Assembly: GCF_047974105.1 (NCBI RefSeq)
Contig: NZ_JBHYRS010000006.1
Span: forward strand, 80,299-144,298
Source of the DNA: Mitsuokella sp047974105
Lineage (GTDB): Bacteria > Bacillota > Negativicutes > Selenomonadales > Selenomonadaceae
Reading direction: 5' to 3'
DNA: 64,000 nt
The notes beneath the pieces are model-generated. The model was not told the origin of the DNA, did not search any database, and worked only from the letters and a program-made list of their open reading frames with translations. Both the position numbers and the translations under genes were made by a program. Positions 24,645 through 34,027 of this stretch are shown here, one piece after another; position 1 is the first letter of the stretch; each line of letters begins with the position of its first letter.

Positions 24645-27600
24645 ATGAACAGGAAGAACGAGGCATCGAGAGAAGAGGTCATGAATCTTTTCCCCGGCGG
24701 CGTGGTTTTGATCTCCAAGGATGCAGAAGAAAAGATATTAGCCGTAAATGACAAAGTCTGTACTATGTACCAGTGTGCATCAAAAGAGGAGTTCCTTGCC
24801 CTGACTGGCGGGACTTACCGCGGTATGATGAAAGCGGATGCATACGTGCCGCTGGCAGAAATGTACGCAAGGCGGGCCAAAGATGTTGAGGACGACCCGA
24901 AACTGTATCATTTTTTAGTGCGGTCCAAGGAAGGTCATTTCCGCCGGCTCGAAGTGCTGTTATCCCCAATCGAGGATCCGCAGTATGGCCCGGTGTGGTC
25001 GCTGCATATCATGCCAAACCGCATACGCGAAGAGGCCTTGGAAACGGACCATATCACAGGCCTGATCGGACGGTATGCTTTTTACAAGAGGGCTTTGGCC
25101 GTTGCAGCCGTGGATAAGGAAAAAGGGATACTCGGACGTCATGTACCGGTTTATATCAATCTGACGAATTTTAAACTGTATAATGCCAATCATGGTCTGG
25201 AGGCAGGCGACGAGCTCCTGCGCAAGCTGGCCAAATGCCTGCGGAAGCAATTTCCTGAGACGCTCATGGCGCATCTTTCGGCGGATAATTTTGCCATGCT
25301 GGCGGAACGGGCAGATCTTGAAGAGAAATTATTGGCACTGTCTGATGATTTTCGTGCCCAAAATGATGATCCTTCGGTTGCTCTTAAAGCAGGAATTACT
25401 TTGTATGAAAATCTGGCGCTGAAAAAACAGGTCAATCCGCGTCAGAGCTTTGATGCGGCCAAGATTGCGGCCGATTCCATCAAGCAGGATGCCAGCCGCG
25501 TCTATGCCATCTACACGGAGGATATGGGGCAGCATCTTGCTGAAGCCGCTTACATTCTGCGTAATTTTGAGCAGGCCTTGCAAAAAGGCTATATCAAGGT
25601 CTTTTACCAGCCCGTCGTGCGTACGCTGACGGGAAGGCTCTGCAGCGTGGAGGCTCTGGCCCGTTGGGTAGACCCTGAGAAAGGGCTTCTGAGTCCCGGA
25701 CAGTTCATCCCTGTGCTCGAAAAATCCCGTCTGATACCAAAGCTTGACTTCTATGTCATCGAGCAGGTAGCGAAACTAATCCGTTTCCAGATTGAGAATC
25801 AGCGCCCGCTCCTGCCCATCTCGGTCAATCTGTCGCGCGTGGATTTTGACAGCCTTGACCCCGTGGCTGAAGTCGAGAAAATCGTCGAGCGCTACCAGCT
25901 GCCGCGCAGCCTTCTGCGCATCGAGATTACAGAAACGACATTGGCCATGAACGGGAAAAAGCTCCGGATGGAAATCCAGCGCTTCCGCAAGGCTGGCTAT
26001 GAATGCTGGCTCGATGATTTTGGCAGCGGTTATTCCTCACTCAATGTGCTGCAGCATTTTCAGTTTGACGAAATCAAGCTCGATATGTCTTTTCAGAAGC
26101 ACTTCAATGAGGAAAGCAGAAAAATCCTTCGTTCGCTCGTGCTCATGGCCAAAAATCTCGGCATCCATACGCTGGCTGAGGGTGTGGAGACGAAGGAGCA
26201 GGCAGACTTCCTCGCTTCGATTGGCTGCGAGAAGATTCAGGGGTATTACTATGCCAAACCGCTGCCTTATGAAGCCTGCCACCGTTTCTGCTATGAACAG
26301 AAATTGATTTCAGAAAAACCGACGGAAGCAATGGTCATGGAAAAGGCCGGTCTTATCAATGTGATGACCGATCTTCCGGTCGCTGTATTCTGGTACGATG
26401 GCAAAGATAAGGCACAAAGCCTTTGGGAAAACCGCGCCTTCAGAAAAGTTCTGTATTCTACGGTAAACTTAAAGATCCATGGGAACAGGCGGGTCATGGA
26501 GCTCACCAAAACACCGGTCCTGCGTCAGTTCAAAGAGCTTCTGGATACGTCCATCCAAACGGGGAAAGAAGAAGTCCTGACGTATGTGTATAACGGCCAG
26601 TACATGAAAATCAAGGTGCAGATGCTTGCCGGCGGTCCCGGCATGCATACGGGCAAGGCGGAGCTCTATAATATTACATTTGACAGCTCGTTCCGCAATA
26701 CACACAGGCTCGATAAAATCTCTCATTATCTGCTGCAGGTCTATGACGGCTTTTATTTGTACCGCGGCAGCAAGGATGAAGTTGAGGTCATCAGCTCGCT
26801 TCATGCTGTCGGCTTGACGGGAAAAAGGATTTCCCGCCGGCAGTGGATGACGCTTGAGGAGTACATCCATCCGGATGACAGACAGCGGTTCCTCTCCTGG
26901 GTCGCGCCGCGGATTCTCTACAGGCAGGCACAAAAGTCGGGCCGCTCTCTTGCCGTCGGCATGTTCCGCGTCCGCCGCGATGATGGGAATTATTACTGGC
27001 AGGAATTTGATGCACTGGCTCTTGGCCAGACTGCCGAAGGGAATATCCTGTTTTGCATCAAGGATGCGCCTATGGAACGCATTAAGGATCGGGAAAACGT
27101 GCTGCCCCATTTTCTCAAGAGCTTTGGCATTGCAGCAGCACTTCCTGTCGCAGGCGGCAGTAGAATTGACCCGTCTACGGTCTTTCATACTATTAAGAAT
27201 TCACGGGAGATCAAGTTCTTTTGGAAGGACACTGAAAGGAGATTTGTGGGGGCCAGCCGCGCCTTTCTCGATTATTACGATATTCACGATGAGGCGTCTA
27301 TCCTGGGCAAGACGGATGAAGACATTGGCTGGCACGTGGATATTGAACCCTATAAAAACATCGAAGAAAAAGTCCTGCAGAATGGCATTTCTTCCTATGG
27401 GGCCTTGGGCAGATGCATCATCCGCGGCCGTCTGCATACCATTCGCGCGACAAAGGTACCACTTTATCGAGGCAATCGGATCATTGGCCTCATGGGCTAT
27501 TTCGAGGACCTCGATCAGGAGGAACGTGCCTACGAAAATGACATGAAGCTCGGTTTGATTAATCGGGAAACAGGTCTTGCCGGTTTCCGCGGCATAATTT

Positions 27601-29348
27601 TGGCTGGCTTAGAGTATTATGGCAATTACGAACGGAAGCAGGAAGACTTTATCTGTATTTTGTTTCATGTTCCGAAACTCAATGAAACCGCGCAGATTTA
27701 CGGTCATGAGACATATGAAGCCCTGCTGGCCAGGATCAGCCGCATGATGGAGCGGCTTTGCACGCTTGACGATGTCATCGGTTATCTTGGCAATGGGAAA
27801 TACCTGCTGTTCATGAAGTATAAAAAAGAAGCAAGGCTTGATGACCGTCTGCTGCGCCTGGCGAATAAGATTCATGGTATCCGTGAAGTCCGTGGGCATT
27901 CCATCACGCTGTATTTGCAGTGGTCTGCGGCTTATGGCTCGGAAGCGGGCAATCTCAATGGACTCCTGCAGCTCCTTTATGAACGTCTGGACGAGGCAGA
28001 ACAGCAGCGGTACGGTCAGTCCATTTACGTGGGCGACCGCATTGCCTTTGACCGTGAAGCCTTTGATACGAGCGACCAGAATGTCATGATGAGCCGTCTT
28101 GACAATAATGAATTGCTTTATGTCAACAAAGCAGGTCTGCGTGACCTTGGCCTGCCGGAAGACTTTGACTATCGCGGCATGACCTGCCATAAACTACTCT
28201 GCGGCCTTGATTATCCCTGCCCGGACTGCCCGCAGTCCATGCTGCGACGCGACCGCTTCTATACGCGCACATATCATAATCGGAAACTCGGGAGAGACTA
28301 TCTCATCCAGCACATCCTCGTTCCGTGGCGCGGCAGGAACTGTCATCTTGAAATGGCGACGAATCTCCATCAGTATATGAAAAATGAAATTGAGAAGAAC
28401 GAGATTCTCTTCAAGGAAATGGCCGTCAACGATGCCATTGAAATCGGCCTGCGCGAGGAAGATCCTTCGCTTGGCATCCAGAATATGCTGGCCCGTGTCG
28501 GCGAAATCCTCGAATGTGAAAAAGCCGATATTATTGAGGAAATGCCGGATGACACCGTCAGCAATACGTATGAATGGTGCCGTGAAGGCATTCCTTCAAC
28601 GAAAGCGGAGCTGCAGCATATCCCGCGTGAGGATGTACAGTTCATTTATGACAATTTCAACACGGACCAAATCGCCATCATTGAAGACGTGGATAAGTTT
28701 CTTCATAAATACGGCAGGGCAAAACCGCATATGAAAGGACTCAAGAGTTTCATTTCCGGTCATTTGATTTTTGCCGGTCAGTCCATCGGCTATACGGAAA
28801 TCGTCAATCCTTCCGAGAAAATCCTGAAGGAAGCAAGTCCGCTGCTGGCGACGCTGACACGCTTCCTGTCCATCCTGATCCGCAACCGCGACAACGTACA
28901 TCGCCTGAGTCAGATGAGCTACGTTGACGTTATGACGGGCACACAGAACCGCAGAGGCTTCTTGAAATACGCGATGAACCTGCCTGCCGGCAGGCAGACG
29001 GCCTTTATTTTCGGCGACATGAACGGACTCAAGTACATCAACGACCACTATGGCCATAAGGCCGGGGATAAAGCCATCCGCATGGCGGCCAATCTCATGA
29101 AGGAAATGGTCGGCACGGGCAATGTTTTCCGCATGGGTGGGGATGAATTTCTCATGGTCATCAGCGATATGGACAAAGAACAGGCTGAAGAACTCATCCG
29201 TCATATGAAGAACCGGTTTAAGAATTGTCATCTCAGCATGGCTTTTGGCGCGGCTGTCCAGACTACGCCAGTCCAGAATGTCGATACCATCATCACGGAA
29301 GCCGATGGCGAGATGTATAAGGACAAGAAACATCCGCGCAAGTCGTAA
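24645..29348 (+). CDS. Large PAS-GGDEF-EAL multi-domain c-di-GMP signalling protein
   Basis: 1567 aa from ATG 24645. No membrane segment is seen, so it is probably cytoplasmic. Order: PAS-like sensor (about 10-130), a degenerate GGDEF-like domain (LSADNF instead of GGDEF), then a complete EAL phosphodiesterase (VEALARW, NLSRVDF, IEITETT, LDDFGSGYSSL, KLDMSF, AEGVETKEQ, IQGYYYAKPL; about 310-560). Further PAS-type regions follow, a second degenerate GGDEF-like domain (GYLGNGKYLLFM, about 1045), a Cys-rich PAS (CGLDYPCPDCP, about 1185), a GAF-like region, and finally an intact cyclase with GGDEF (about 1497). It probably degrades and makes c-di-GMP in response to several signals. No RxxD inhibition site precedes the last GGDEF. 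Confidence 0.9.
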   Translation: MNRKNEASREEVMNLFPGGVVLISKDAEEKILAVNDKVCTMYQCASKEEFLALTGGTYRGMMKADAYVPLAEMYARRAKDVEDDPKLYHFLVRSKEGHFRRLEVLLSPIEDPQYGPVWSLHIMPNRIREEALETDHITGLIGRYAFYKRALAVAAVDKEKGILGRHVPVYINLTNFKLYNANHGLEAGDELLRKLAKCLRKQFPETLMAHLSADNFAMLAERADLEEKLLALSDDFRAQNDDPSVALKAGITLYENLALKKQVNPRQSFDAAKIAADSIKQDASRVYAIYTEDMGQHLAEAAYILRNFEQALQKGYIKVFYQPVVRTLTGRLCSVEALARWVDPEKGLLSPGQFIPVLEKSRLIPKLDFYVIEQVAKLIRFQIENQRPLLPISVNLSRVDFDSLDPVAEVEKIVERYQLPRSLLRIEITETTLAMNGKKLRMEIQRFRKAGYECWLDDFGSGYSSLNVLQHFQFDEIKLDMSFQKHFNEESRKILRSLVLMAKNLGIHTLAEGVETKEQADFLASIGCEKIQGYYYAKPLPYEACHRFCYEQKLISEKPTEAMVMEKAGLINVMTDLPVAVFWYDGKDKAQSLWENRAFRKVLYSTVNLKIHGNRRVMELTKTPVLRQFKELLDTSIQTGKEEVLTYVYNGQYMKIKVQMLAGGPGMHTGKAELYNITFDSSFRNTHRLDKISHYLLQVYDGFYLYRGSKDEVEVISSLHAVGLTGKRISRRQWMTLEEYIHPDDRQRFLSWVAPRILYRQAQKSGRSLAVGMFRVRRDDGNYYWQEFDALALGQTAEGNILFCIKDAPMERIKDRENVLPHFLKSFGIAAALPVAGGSRIDPSTVFHTIKNSREIKFFWKDTERRFVGASRAFLDYYDIHDEASILGKTDEDIGWHVDIEPYKNIEEKVLQNGISSYGALGRCIIRGRLHTIRATKVPLYRGNRIIGLMGYFEDLDQEERAYENDMKLGLINRETGLAGFRGIILAGLEYYGNYERKQEDFICILFHVPKLNETAQIYGHETYEALLARISRMMERLCTLDDVIGYLGNGKYLLFMKYKKEARLDDRLLRLANKIHGIREVRGHSITLYLQWSAAYGSEAGNLNGLLQLLYERLDEAEQQRYGQSIYVGDRIAFDREAFDTSDQNVMMSRLDNNELLYVNKAGLRDLGLPEDFDYRGMTCHKLLCGLDYPCPDCPQSMLRRDRFYTRTYHNRKLGRDYLIQHILVPWRGRNCHLEMATNLHQYMKNEIEKNEILFKEMAVNDAIEIGLREEDPSLGIQNMLARVGEILECEKADIIEEMPDDTVSNTYEWCREGIPSTKAELQHIPREDVQFIYDNFNTDQIAIIEDVDKFLHKYGRAKPHMKGLKSFISGHLIFAGQSIGYTEIVNPSEKILKEASPLLATLTRFLSILIRNRDNVHRLSQMSYVDVMTGTQNRRGFLKYAMNLPAGRQTAFIFGDMNGLKYINDHYGHKAGDKAIRMAANLMKEMVGTGNVFRMGGDEFLMVISDMDKEQAEELIRHMKNRFKNCHLSMAFGAAVQTTPVQNVDTIITEADGEMYKDKKHPRKS

Positions 29349-29372
29349 GGGCAAGAAAATAGCATACCAGAT

Positions 29373-29408
29373 AAAAAAAGAGAAGTCCGCGGCGGCTTCT
29401 CTTTTTTA
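29373..29408. terminator. Terminator after the PAS-GGDEF-EAL gene
   Basis: AAAAAAAGAGAAG/CTTCTCTTTTTT stem with a CCGCGG-rich loop, 25 bases behind the stop. Confidence 0.8.
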
Positions 29409-29426
29409 TTTTTTCTTTTTGACTTA

Positions 29427-29454
29427 TTGACTTTTTGACCAATATGAGTATAAT
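29427..29454 (+). promoter_or_regulatory. Promoter of the hsp20 gene
   Basis: TTGACT (29427-29432), 16-base spacer, TATAAT (29449-29454), a near-consensus sigma-70 type promoter about 130 bases before the hsp20 start. Confidence 0.7.
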
Positions 29455-29540
29455 AAGAATTGTAGCGAGGATGAAGGGCCTGAGAAAAGAAAAAGCAAGG
29501 TCCAAAGTCCTCAGCACGATGAACAAATGGTTTTGATTCA

Positions 29541-29583
29541 CCCCTGAGCAAACGCTCAGGCAGCATCGAGACGCTGAAAGGGG
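29541..29583 (+). promoter_or_regulatory. Possible RNA thermometer in the hsp20 leader
   Basis: The 5' leader has CCTGAGC/GCTCAGG (29543-29560) and CAGC/GCTG (29561-29576) hairpins next to the ribosome-binding site AAAGGGG (29577-29583). A CCCC at 29541-29544 can pair with GGGG and mask that site. Placement before a small heat-shock gene suggests temperature control of translation. Confidence 0.4.
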
Positions 29584-29592
29584 TTTTTGATT

Positions 29593-30036
29593 ATGTTTGG
29601 TTTGGTTCCATTTGTTTCCAATAACGATCTTCAGAAAGAGGACAATGTATTTGACCGCCTCATGAATGCCTTTGATGAGCCGTTCATGCAGGATTTCCAT
29701 ACGCCGGATTTCAAAGTCGATGTCAAGGATAATAAGGACAGCTACGACCTCATGGCTGAGCTGCCGGGCCTGAAGAAGGAAAATATCTCCCTGACTTATG
29801 ATAATAACTACCTGACGATTGCCACGAAGAATGAGCAGTCCGATGATGAAAAAGATGAAAAGGGCAATTATGTCCGCCGCGAGCGCAGCCAGAGCAGCAT
29901 GAGCCGTTCGTTCTACATCGATGATATTGATGAGACGAAATGCACGGCCGACTACAAAGACGGTGTTCTGACCGTCCATATGCCGAAGCTGACCGAGACG
30001 CGCCCAGCTGGTCATACCATTGCAATCAATGGCTAA
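29593..30036 (+). CDS. hsp20: Small heat-shock protein Hsp20
   Basis: 147 aa from ATG 29593. It has the alpha-crystallin domain: FKVDVKDNKDSYDLMAELPG, LKKENISLTYDNNYLTI, then the long loop EKGNYVRRERSQSSMSRSFY and ADYKDGVLTVHMPK with the final IAING in place of the usual IxI tail. The ATP-independent chaperone keeps unfolding proteins soluble in the cytoplasm. It is a single-gene unit with its own promoter and a structured leader, followed by a bidirectional terminator shared with the Crp-like gene opposite. Confidence 0.95.
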   Translation: MFGLVPFVSNNDLQKEDNVFDRLMNAFDEPFMQDFHTPDFKVDVKDNKDSYDLMAELPGLKKENISLTYDNNYLTIATKNEQSDDEKDEKGNYVRRERSQSSMSRSFYIDDIDETKCTADYKDGVLTVHMPKLTETRPAGHTIAING

Positions 30037-30088
30037 TAGCCATTTGATTCCATAATAAACTTCCCTCAATTTTCTCTCTCTCCAATAG

Positions 30089-30131
30089 AAAGGCGGGAAC
30101 CGCAATCCCCAAGCGGTTCCCGCCTTTTTTA
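30089..30131. terminator. Shared terminator between convergent genes
   Basis: AGGCGGGAACCGC/GCGGTTCCCGCCT with A and T runs on either side, between hsp20 and the convergent Crp-family gene. Confidence 0.85.
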
Positions 30132-30141
30132 TCTCTTCTGG

Positions 30142-30822
30142 TTAATCGTGTTTCAGGAAGAAGCGCCGTCCCTCGATGCGCAGCAGGCCTTCATCCTGCA
30201 TGAGGCCGAGTTCGCGCGACAGGGCGCTGCGGTTGACGCCGAGGAATTCGGCCATGGCCGTCGTCGTGAGCTTGACGAGGACGGAGCCGTCTTTTGCGTG
30301 CGGCAGACCGCCGAGGAAGATGCCGATGCGGTCGCGCAGCTTTTTCTGGCTCAGGATGCGGACCTTGTAATTCTGGTAGATATTCTGACGGGCGAGGCCG
30401 TGGATGAGGTTCATTGCGAGGTGGTACTGGATGCCCGTGAGTGCTGCTTTTTCCTGATGCATGGCCGAAAGGTCGACGAGTAGGACGATGCTGTCACGCA
30501 GGGCTTCGAGCTGAATCGGGCTGTGCGGCGGCTGCACGCAGCCAAGGGCCTCGCCGTAGAGTTTGCCTGCGTCAAAGCGGTTGATGCTGATTTTCGCGTC
30601 GTTTTCGTTGATGAAGGAGCCCTCGATGCTGCCGGAAAGGACGATGCCGGCATAGCGGAACGGCTCGTCGAGTTGCTGCAGAATTTCGTGCTTTTTTAGA
30701 TGCACGGCTTTGGCGTGCAGAAAAGTCAGGGCTTCTTCGTACTGGCTGGCCGGAATCCCCATGAGCAGCGGGCAGGCCGCGAGAACTTTCTCGTATTTTT
30801 TGATAATCTTCGTTTCTTCCAT
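30142..30822 (-). CDS. Crp/Fnr-family transcription regulator
   Basis: 226 aa from the ATG at 30822 (after AAAGGGTG); an ATG 21 bases upstream at 30843 is also plausible. It has the cyclic-nucleotide-binding-like barrel (FLHAKAVHLKKHEILQQLDE, YAGIVLSGSIEGSF, GKLYGEAL), a dimer helix, and a C-terminal HTH (KLTTTAMAEFLGVNRSALSREL). The Fnr iron-sulfur Cys pattern is absent, so it senses another ligand. It stands alone and faces hsp20. Targets unknown; an AAGAAAAGG...CTTTAGGGAA region upstream may hold its own control site. Confidence 0.88.
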   Translation of the reverse strand: MEETKIIKKYEKVLAACPLLMGIPASQYEEALTFLHAKAVHLKKHEILQQLDEPFRYAGIVLSGSIEGSFINENDAKISINRFDAGKLYGEALGCVQPPHSPIQLEALRDSIVLLVDLSAMHQEKAALTGIQYHLAMNLIHGLARQNIYQNYKVRILSQKKLRDRIGIFLGGLPHAKDGSVLVKLTTTAMAEFLGVNRSALSRELGLMQDEGLLRIEGRRFFLKHD

Positions 30823-31027
30823 GCAAAATTCACCCTTTTTCATTTTGTTTCCCTAAAGAAATCGTATCCTTTTCTTTAAGGGAATGTCAATTCTATTTTT
30901 GTCACCATGATGACAGAAATCACAGTCAAAATAAGCTATACTATACATGTGGCAGAAAACAGCCCCTTCTTCGGCTGCCGGCAGGGCAGGATGAAGAGAC
31001 TGATGAAAATGGATGGAGGGGTTCTTT

Positions 31028-32167
31028 ATGAAATCGTTCTTTAATTTGCTCCAAAGCAAAAAAAATAAAAAATTGGCTGTAGCACTGGCCGTGGCCCTGT
31101 CGGCCGCGACATTTGCGGGCTGCTCTTTAGGCTCGTCTTCAAGCTCAAGCAGCAGTTCCTCGGGCAGTTCGTCCGCCGCACAGCAGCAGGCAGCCAATTA
31201 TGATAATCTCTCGGATGCCCGCAACACGCCGACTGTCCGCGCCGCAAAGGCCGTCGGTCCGGCTGTCGTCGGCATCACGAATAAGGCCGTGGCGCGCGAC
31301 TGGTTCAACAATCCGGTACAGAGCGAGGGCGTCGGCTCGGGCGTCATCTTCAAGAATGACGGCGGCAAGAGCTACATCGTGACGAACAACCATGTCGTCA
31401 AGGGCGCCAGCGAGCTCATCGTCTCGCTCGCCGACGGCCGCAGCCTCAAGGGCACGCTCGTCGGCACGGATGAACTCACGGACCTCGCGGTCGTCAGCGT
31501 CGACGACGGCAATCTGACGACGGCTGACTTTGGCGATTCGGACCAGATTGTCGTCGGTGAGTCCGTCATTGCCATCGGCAACCCGATGGGCCTTGAGTTC
31601 CAGGGCACGGTAACGCACGGCGTCATCAGTGCCCAGAACCGCACGCTCGGCGATGGCGATGAACGCGTCAAGCTCCTGCAGACGGATGCCGCCATCAACC
31701 CGGGCAACTCCGGCGGCGCGCTCGTCAACATGGACGGCAAGGTCATCGGCATCAACAGCGCGAAAATCGTTGCGAACGGCGTCGAGGGCATCGGCTTCGC
31801 CATCCCGTCGAATACGGTCCAGAACATCGTCGATGCCATTATGGCCAAAGGCTATGTCGCCCGTCCGTACCTCGGCGTTTCGATCTTCGACCAGCAGACG
31901 GCAGCCCGCTACGGCTATCAGCTCAATATCAAACAGGGCATCTATATCTTCCAGGTCGTTGCAGGCAGCCCAGCTGACAAAGCCGGCCTGCAGAAGGGCG
32001 ATGTCGTCCTCAAAGTCGACGGCGCTGAAGTCAACAGCGTCAACGACATGCGCGCCAAGATTGCCGAGCATAAAGTCGGCGACACCACGACCCTGACGAT
32101 TGAACGCAACGGCCGCGAAAAGACCGTCGACGTCACGCTGAAAGAAGCACCGAAGGATAATCAGTAA
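31028..32167 (+). CDS. DegP/HtrA-like serine protease, lipoprotein form
   Basis: 379 aa from ATG 31028 after GGAGGGG. A lipobox (ATFAGC) puts the lipidated Cys near residue 32, followed by a very Ser-rich linker, so it is anchored in a membrane and faces the periplasm. The trypsin-like domain has His (NNHVV, about 121), Asp (TDLAVV, about 151) and Ser (GNSGGA, about 227). One C-terminal PDZ domain (about 280-370, QGIYIFQVVAGSPADKAGL) binds substrates. It degrades or refolds damaged exported proteins. Single-gene unit with its own terminator. Confidence 0.93.
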   Translation: MKSFFNLLQSKKNKKLAVALAVALSAATFAGCSLGSSSSSSSSSSGSSSAAQQQAANYDNLSDARNTPTVRAAKAVGPAVVGITNKAVARDWFNNPVQSEGVGSGVIFKNDGGKSYIVTNNHVVKGASELIVSLADGRSLKGTLVGTDELTDLAVVSVDDGNLTTADFGDSDQIVVGESVIAIGNPMGLEFQGTVTHGVISAQNRTLGDGDERVKLLQTDAAINPGNSGGALVNMDGKVIGINSAKIVANGVEGIGFAIPSNTVQNIVDAIMAKGYVARPYLGVSIFDQQTAARYGYQLNIKQGIYIFQVVAGSPADKAGLQKGDVVLKVDGAEVNSVNDMRAKIAEHKVGDTTTLTIERNGREKTVDVTLKEAPKDNQ

Positions 32168-32220
32168 TCCGTAAAATATAGGCTTCGCAGTCCTCACTGG
32201 ACAGGCCGAAGCATCCCGTT

Positions 32221-32265
32221 AAAAAGGCGGCTGTATGAGTTTTTTCTCATGCAGCCGCCTTTTTG
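32221..32265. terminator. Terminator after the protease gene
   Basis: AAAAAGGCGGCTG pairs with CAGCCGCCTTTTT, loop ATGAG/CTCAT inner stem. A palindrome copy follows only 15 bases later, so the two are redundant. Confidence 0.85.
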
Positions 32266-32280
32266 TGTCGTGAATATGGC

Positions 32281-32304
32281 AAAAAGTCCAGTACTGGACT
32301 TTTT
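32281..32304. repeat. Dispersed palindrome, copy 2
   Basis: 24-bp perfect palindrome, half-site AAAAAGTCCAGT. It follows a separate complete terminator. Confidence 0.9.
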
Positions 32305-32445
32305 CGATTTCTATGGAGTGATTTTTCCAATTAAATTGGAAAGAATTAGTTACTCAATAATTTATTAGTAAATTGATATTCCGCAGTTTTTCTCTTATCA
32401 TGATAGACGTTACATGGATTTGAGCAAAGGAAAGAAGGCTGCTTT

Positions 32446-32892
32446 ATGACAGAGAGAGTTTACGAGACGAAGGATTATTTGACCCTGACGAAGTTTTTCC
32501 ATGACTGCGGCATGGAGGTCGAGCCGAGTGCCGAAGTGCCCGCGGATATCCAGATGGTCAGGATGTGGCGCGTGGATGATGAAGAGGGCAATCTTCTGGC
32601 TGCCGCAACCTTGGAGATTCGCGACGGCGTTTATACGCTCGGTGACCTCGGCGTGCGTGAGGACCATCGCCGTTCGGGCTACGGACGCCGCCTGCAGCAG
32701 ATTGTCTTTGACGAGGCGCGCCGCCATGGCGTCAAAAAGCTCTGGTGCAGCGGCAAGGTGCCGAAGTACTACGAGAAAATCGGTTGGCATCTTGAGGATT
32801 GGGATAGTTCGCCAAATATCGCCCGCAACTGCACCGGCTGCAGCCGCCGCAATAAAACGTGCTTCCCGGCAATTCTGACGTATGATTTATAA
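32446..32892 (+). CDS. GNAT-family N-acetyltransferase
   Basis: 148 aa. The acetyl-CoA site is RRSGYGRRL (RxxGxG form, about residues 76-84) after the strand YTLGDLGVREDH. FDEARRHGVKKLWC and PKYYEKIGW follow, the usual end of the fold. The C-terminus carries a Cys cluster (CTGCSRRNKTC) that may bind metal or modify specificity. Substrate unknown. It has GAAAGAAGG before the ATG and its own terminator at 32899-32940. Confidence 0.88.
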   Translation: MTERVYETKDYLTLTKFFHDCGMEVEPSAEVPADIQMVRMWRVDDEEGNLLAAATLEIRDGVYTLGDLGVREDHRRSGYGRRLQQIVFDEARRHGVKKLWCSGKVPKYYEKIGWHLEDWDSSPNIARNCTGCSRRNKTCFPAILTYDL

Positions 32893-32898
32893 TCGGCC

Positions 32899-32940
32899 AA
32901 AAGGCCGCGGGACAGGGGCATCCTGTTTCGCGGCCTTTTT
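32899..32940. terminator. Terminator between GNAT gene and convergent FMN-protein gene
   Basis: AAAAGGCCGCG/CGCGGCCTTTTT outer stem with inner GACAGG/CCTGTT. Confidence 0.8.
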
Positions 32941-33040
32941 AATTATATTTTGAGCAACAAAAAATGCTGCCCAGAATGCATTGGACAGCATAATCATGAG
33001 GATGTATCTTAGACAGGATATTCAGGAGAGAGAAGGGGAA

Positions 33041-33436
33041 TCAGAGTTCCTTCTTGTTGTCCGGACCCGGCGTCGTGACGATGACTTTTTCCGGAATGAT
33101 CTCAACAGCACCTTTGGCCGTAACCGCGCCTTTGAACATCTCTTCGACGACTTTCTTGAAGTTGTCTACGACAGCACCGCTCTCGATGTATTTGGCATGG
33201 CCCTTGATCTGATAACCCGTGAGATGTGGACCGTCAAAAGCGGAGACGGCGATGCGGCCGTTGGCCTTGATGTTCTTCAGCGTCGTCTCGAGGAAAACGT
33301 CGCCGATGAGCAGATGGCCTTCATCCGTGATGTCTTTAAAGGCAACCGGTACAACATTTGGCTCGCCTTCGGGGCTGACCGTAGCGAGGTCCCAGAGAGA
33401 ACTATTCAAAAGTTTTTTGACTTCATCATTTAACAT
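33041..33436 (-). CDS. Pyridoxamine-phosphate-oxidase-like FMN protein
   Basis: 131 aa from the ATG at 33436, directly behind GGAGGAAG; six more upstream codons are in frame but less well placed. Pattern: LLNSSLWDLATVSPEGEPNV, VPVAFKDITDEGHLLIGDVF, TLKNIKANGRIAVSAFD, LTGYQIKGHAKYIES. This is a split-barrel flavin-binding protein of the pyridoxamine oxidase superfamily. It ends in KKEL. Role in redox metabolism of unknown substrate. Single gene; divergent from the HxlR gene at 33645, which could control it. Confidence 0.85.
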   Translation of the reverse strand: MLNDEVKKLLNSSLWDLATVSPEGEPNVVPVAFKDITDEGHLLIGDVFLETTLKNIKANGRIAVSAFDGPHLTGYQIKGHAKYIESGAVVDNFKKVVEEMFKGAVTAKGAVEIIPEKVIVTTPGPDNKKEL

Positions 33437-33644
33437 GAAAACTTCCTCCTTCAAGAGTGACAGCAGATTTTCTTTACGCCACTTATCATAGCAGGGCTTC
33501 TCGTCATTTTGAAGATATCGCGAAATTTATAAGTCACTATTTAATTTCAGAGCATATGGAGAAAATATGGGTACCGACCTATAATGAAGGAAGAACGTAA
33601 AAAGCGCGAAACTTGAAATTCAAAATTCGAAGGAAGGACTTATC

Positions 33645-34022
33645 ATGTATCAGAAGAAATTGGAAGAAGATATCCGCTGCCCCCTCGAATACGGCCTGCA
33701 TGTATTTGGCGGCAAATGGAAGTCGCGCGTCATCTGCGTGCTCGCGGCCAAGAAGACGCTGCGCTACAGCGGCATCCGTAATGAGATGAAGAATATCACG
33801 GACGCCGTACTGGCGGCCACGCTCAAGGAACTCATTCGGGATGACCTTATCGTGCGCAAATCCTACGACGAAATCCCGCCGCGCGTGGAATACTCGCTGA
33901 CGGAAAAGGGCGAGTCGGTCGTGCCAATCCTGCAGAGCATCTGCCGCTGGTCGGGCCTGTTCTATAAGGAAGACAGCGAAAACGTCATGACGCAGTGCGA
34001 ACGCTGCGACTATCGCAATTGA
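33645..34022 (+). CDS. HxlR-family transcription regulator
   Basis: 125 aa. The family pattern is clear: CPLEYGLHVFGGKWKSRVIC, then LRYSGIRNEMKNITDAVLAATLKELIRDDLIVRKSYDEIPPRVEY in pieces, and SLTEKGESVVPIL. Such dimeric winged-helix proteins often have a redox-active Cys near the N-terminus (here C12) and control oxidoreductase genes. The C-terminus has C-xx-C (CERCDYRN). The divergent FMN-protein gene at 33041 is the likeliest target. The 3' end converges on the AraC-type gene with a palindrome copy between them. Confidence 0.9.
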   Translation: MYQKKLEEDIRCPLEYGLHVFGGKWKSRVICVLAAKKTLRYSGIRNEMKNITDAVLAATLKELIRDDLIVRKSYDEIPPRVEYSLTEKGESVVPILQSICRWSGLFYKEDSENVMTQCERCDYRN

Positions 34023-34027
34023 AAAGG

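Noticed and set aside
31145..32197. Minus-strand open frame of 350 codons across the DegP-like protease gene
   Set aside because: Shadow of a gene with an intact catalytic triad and lipobox.
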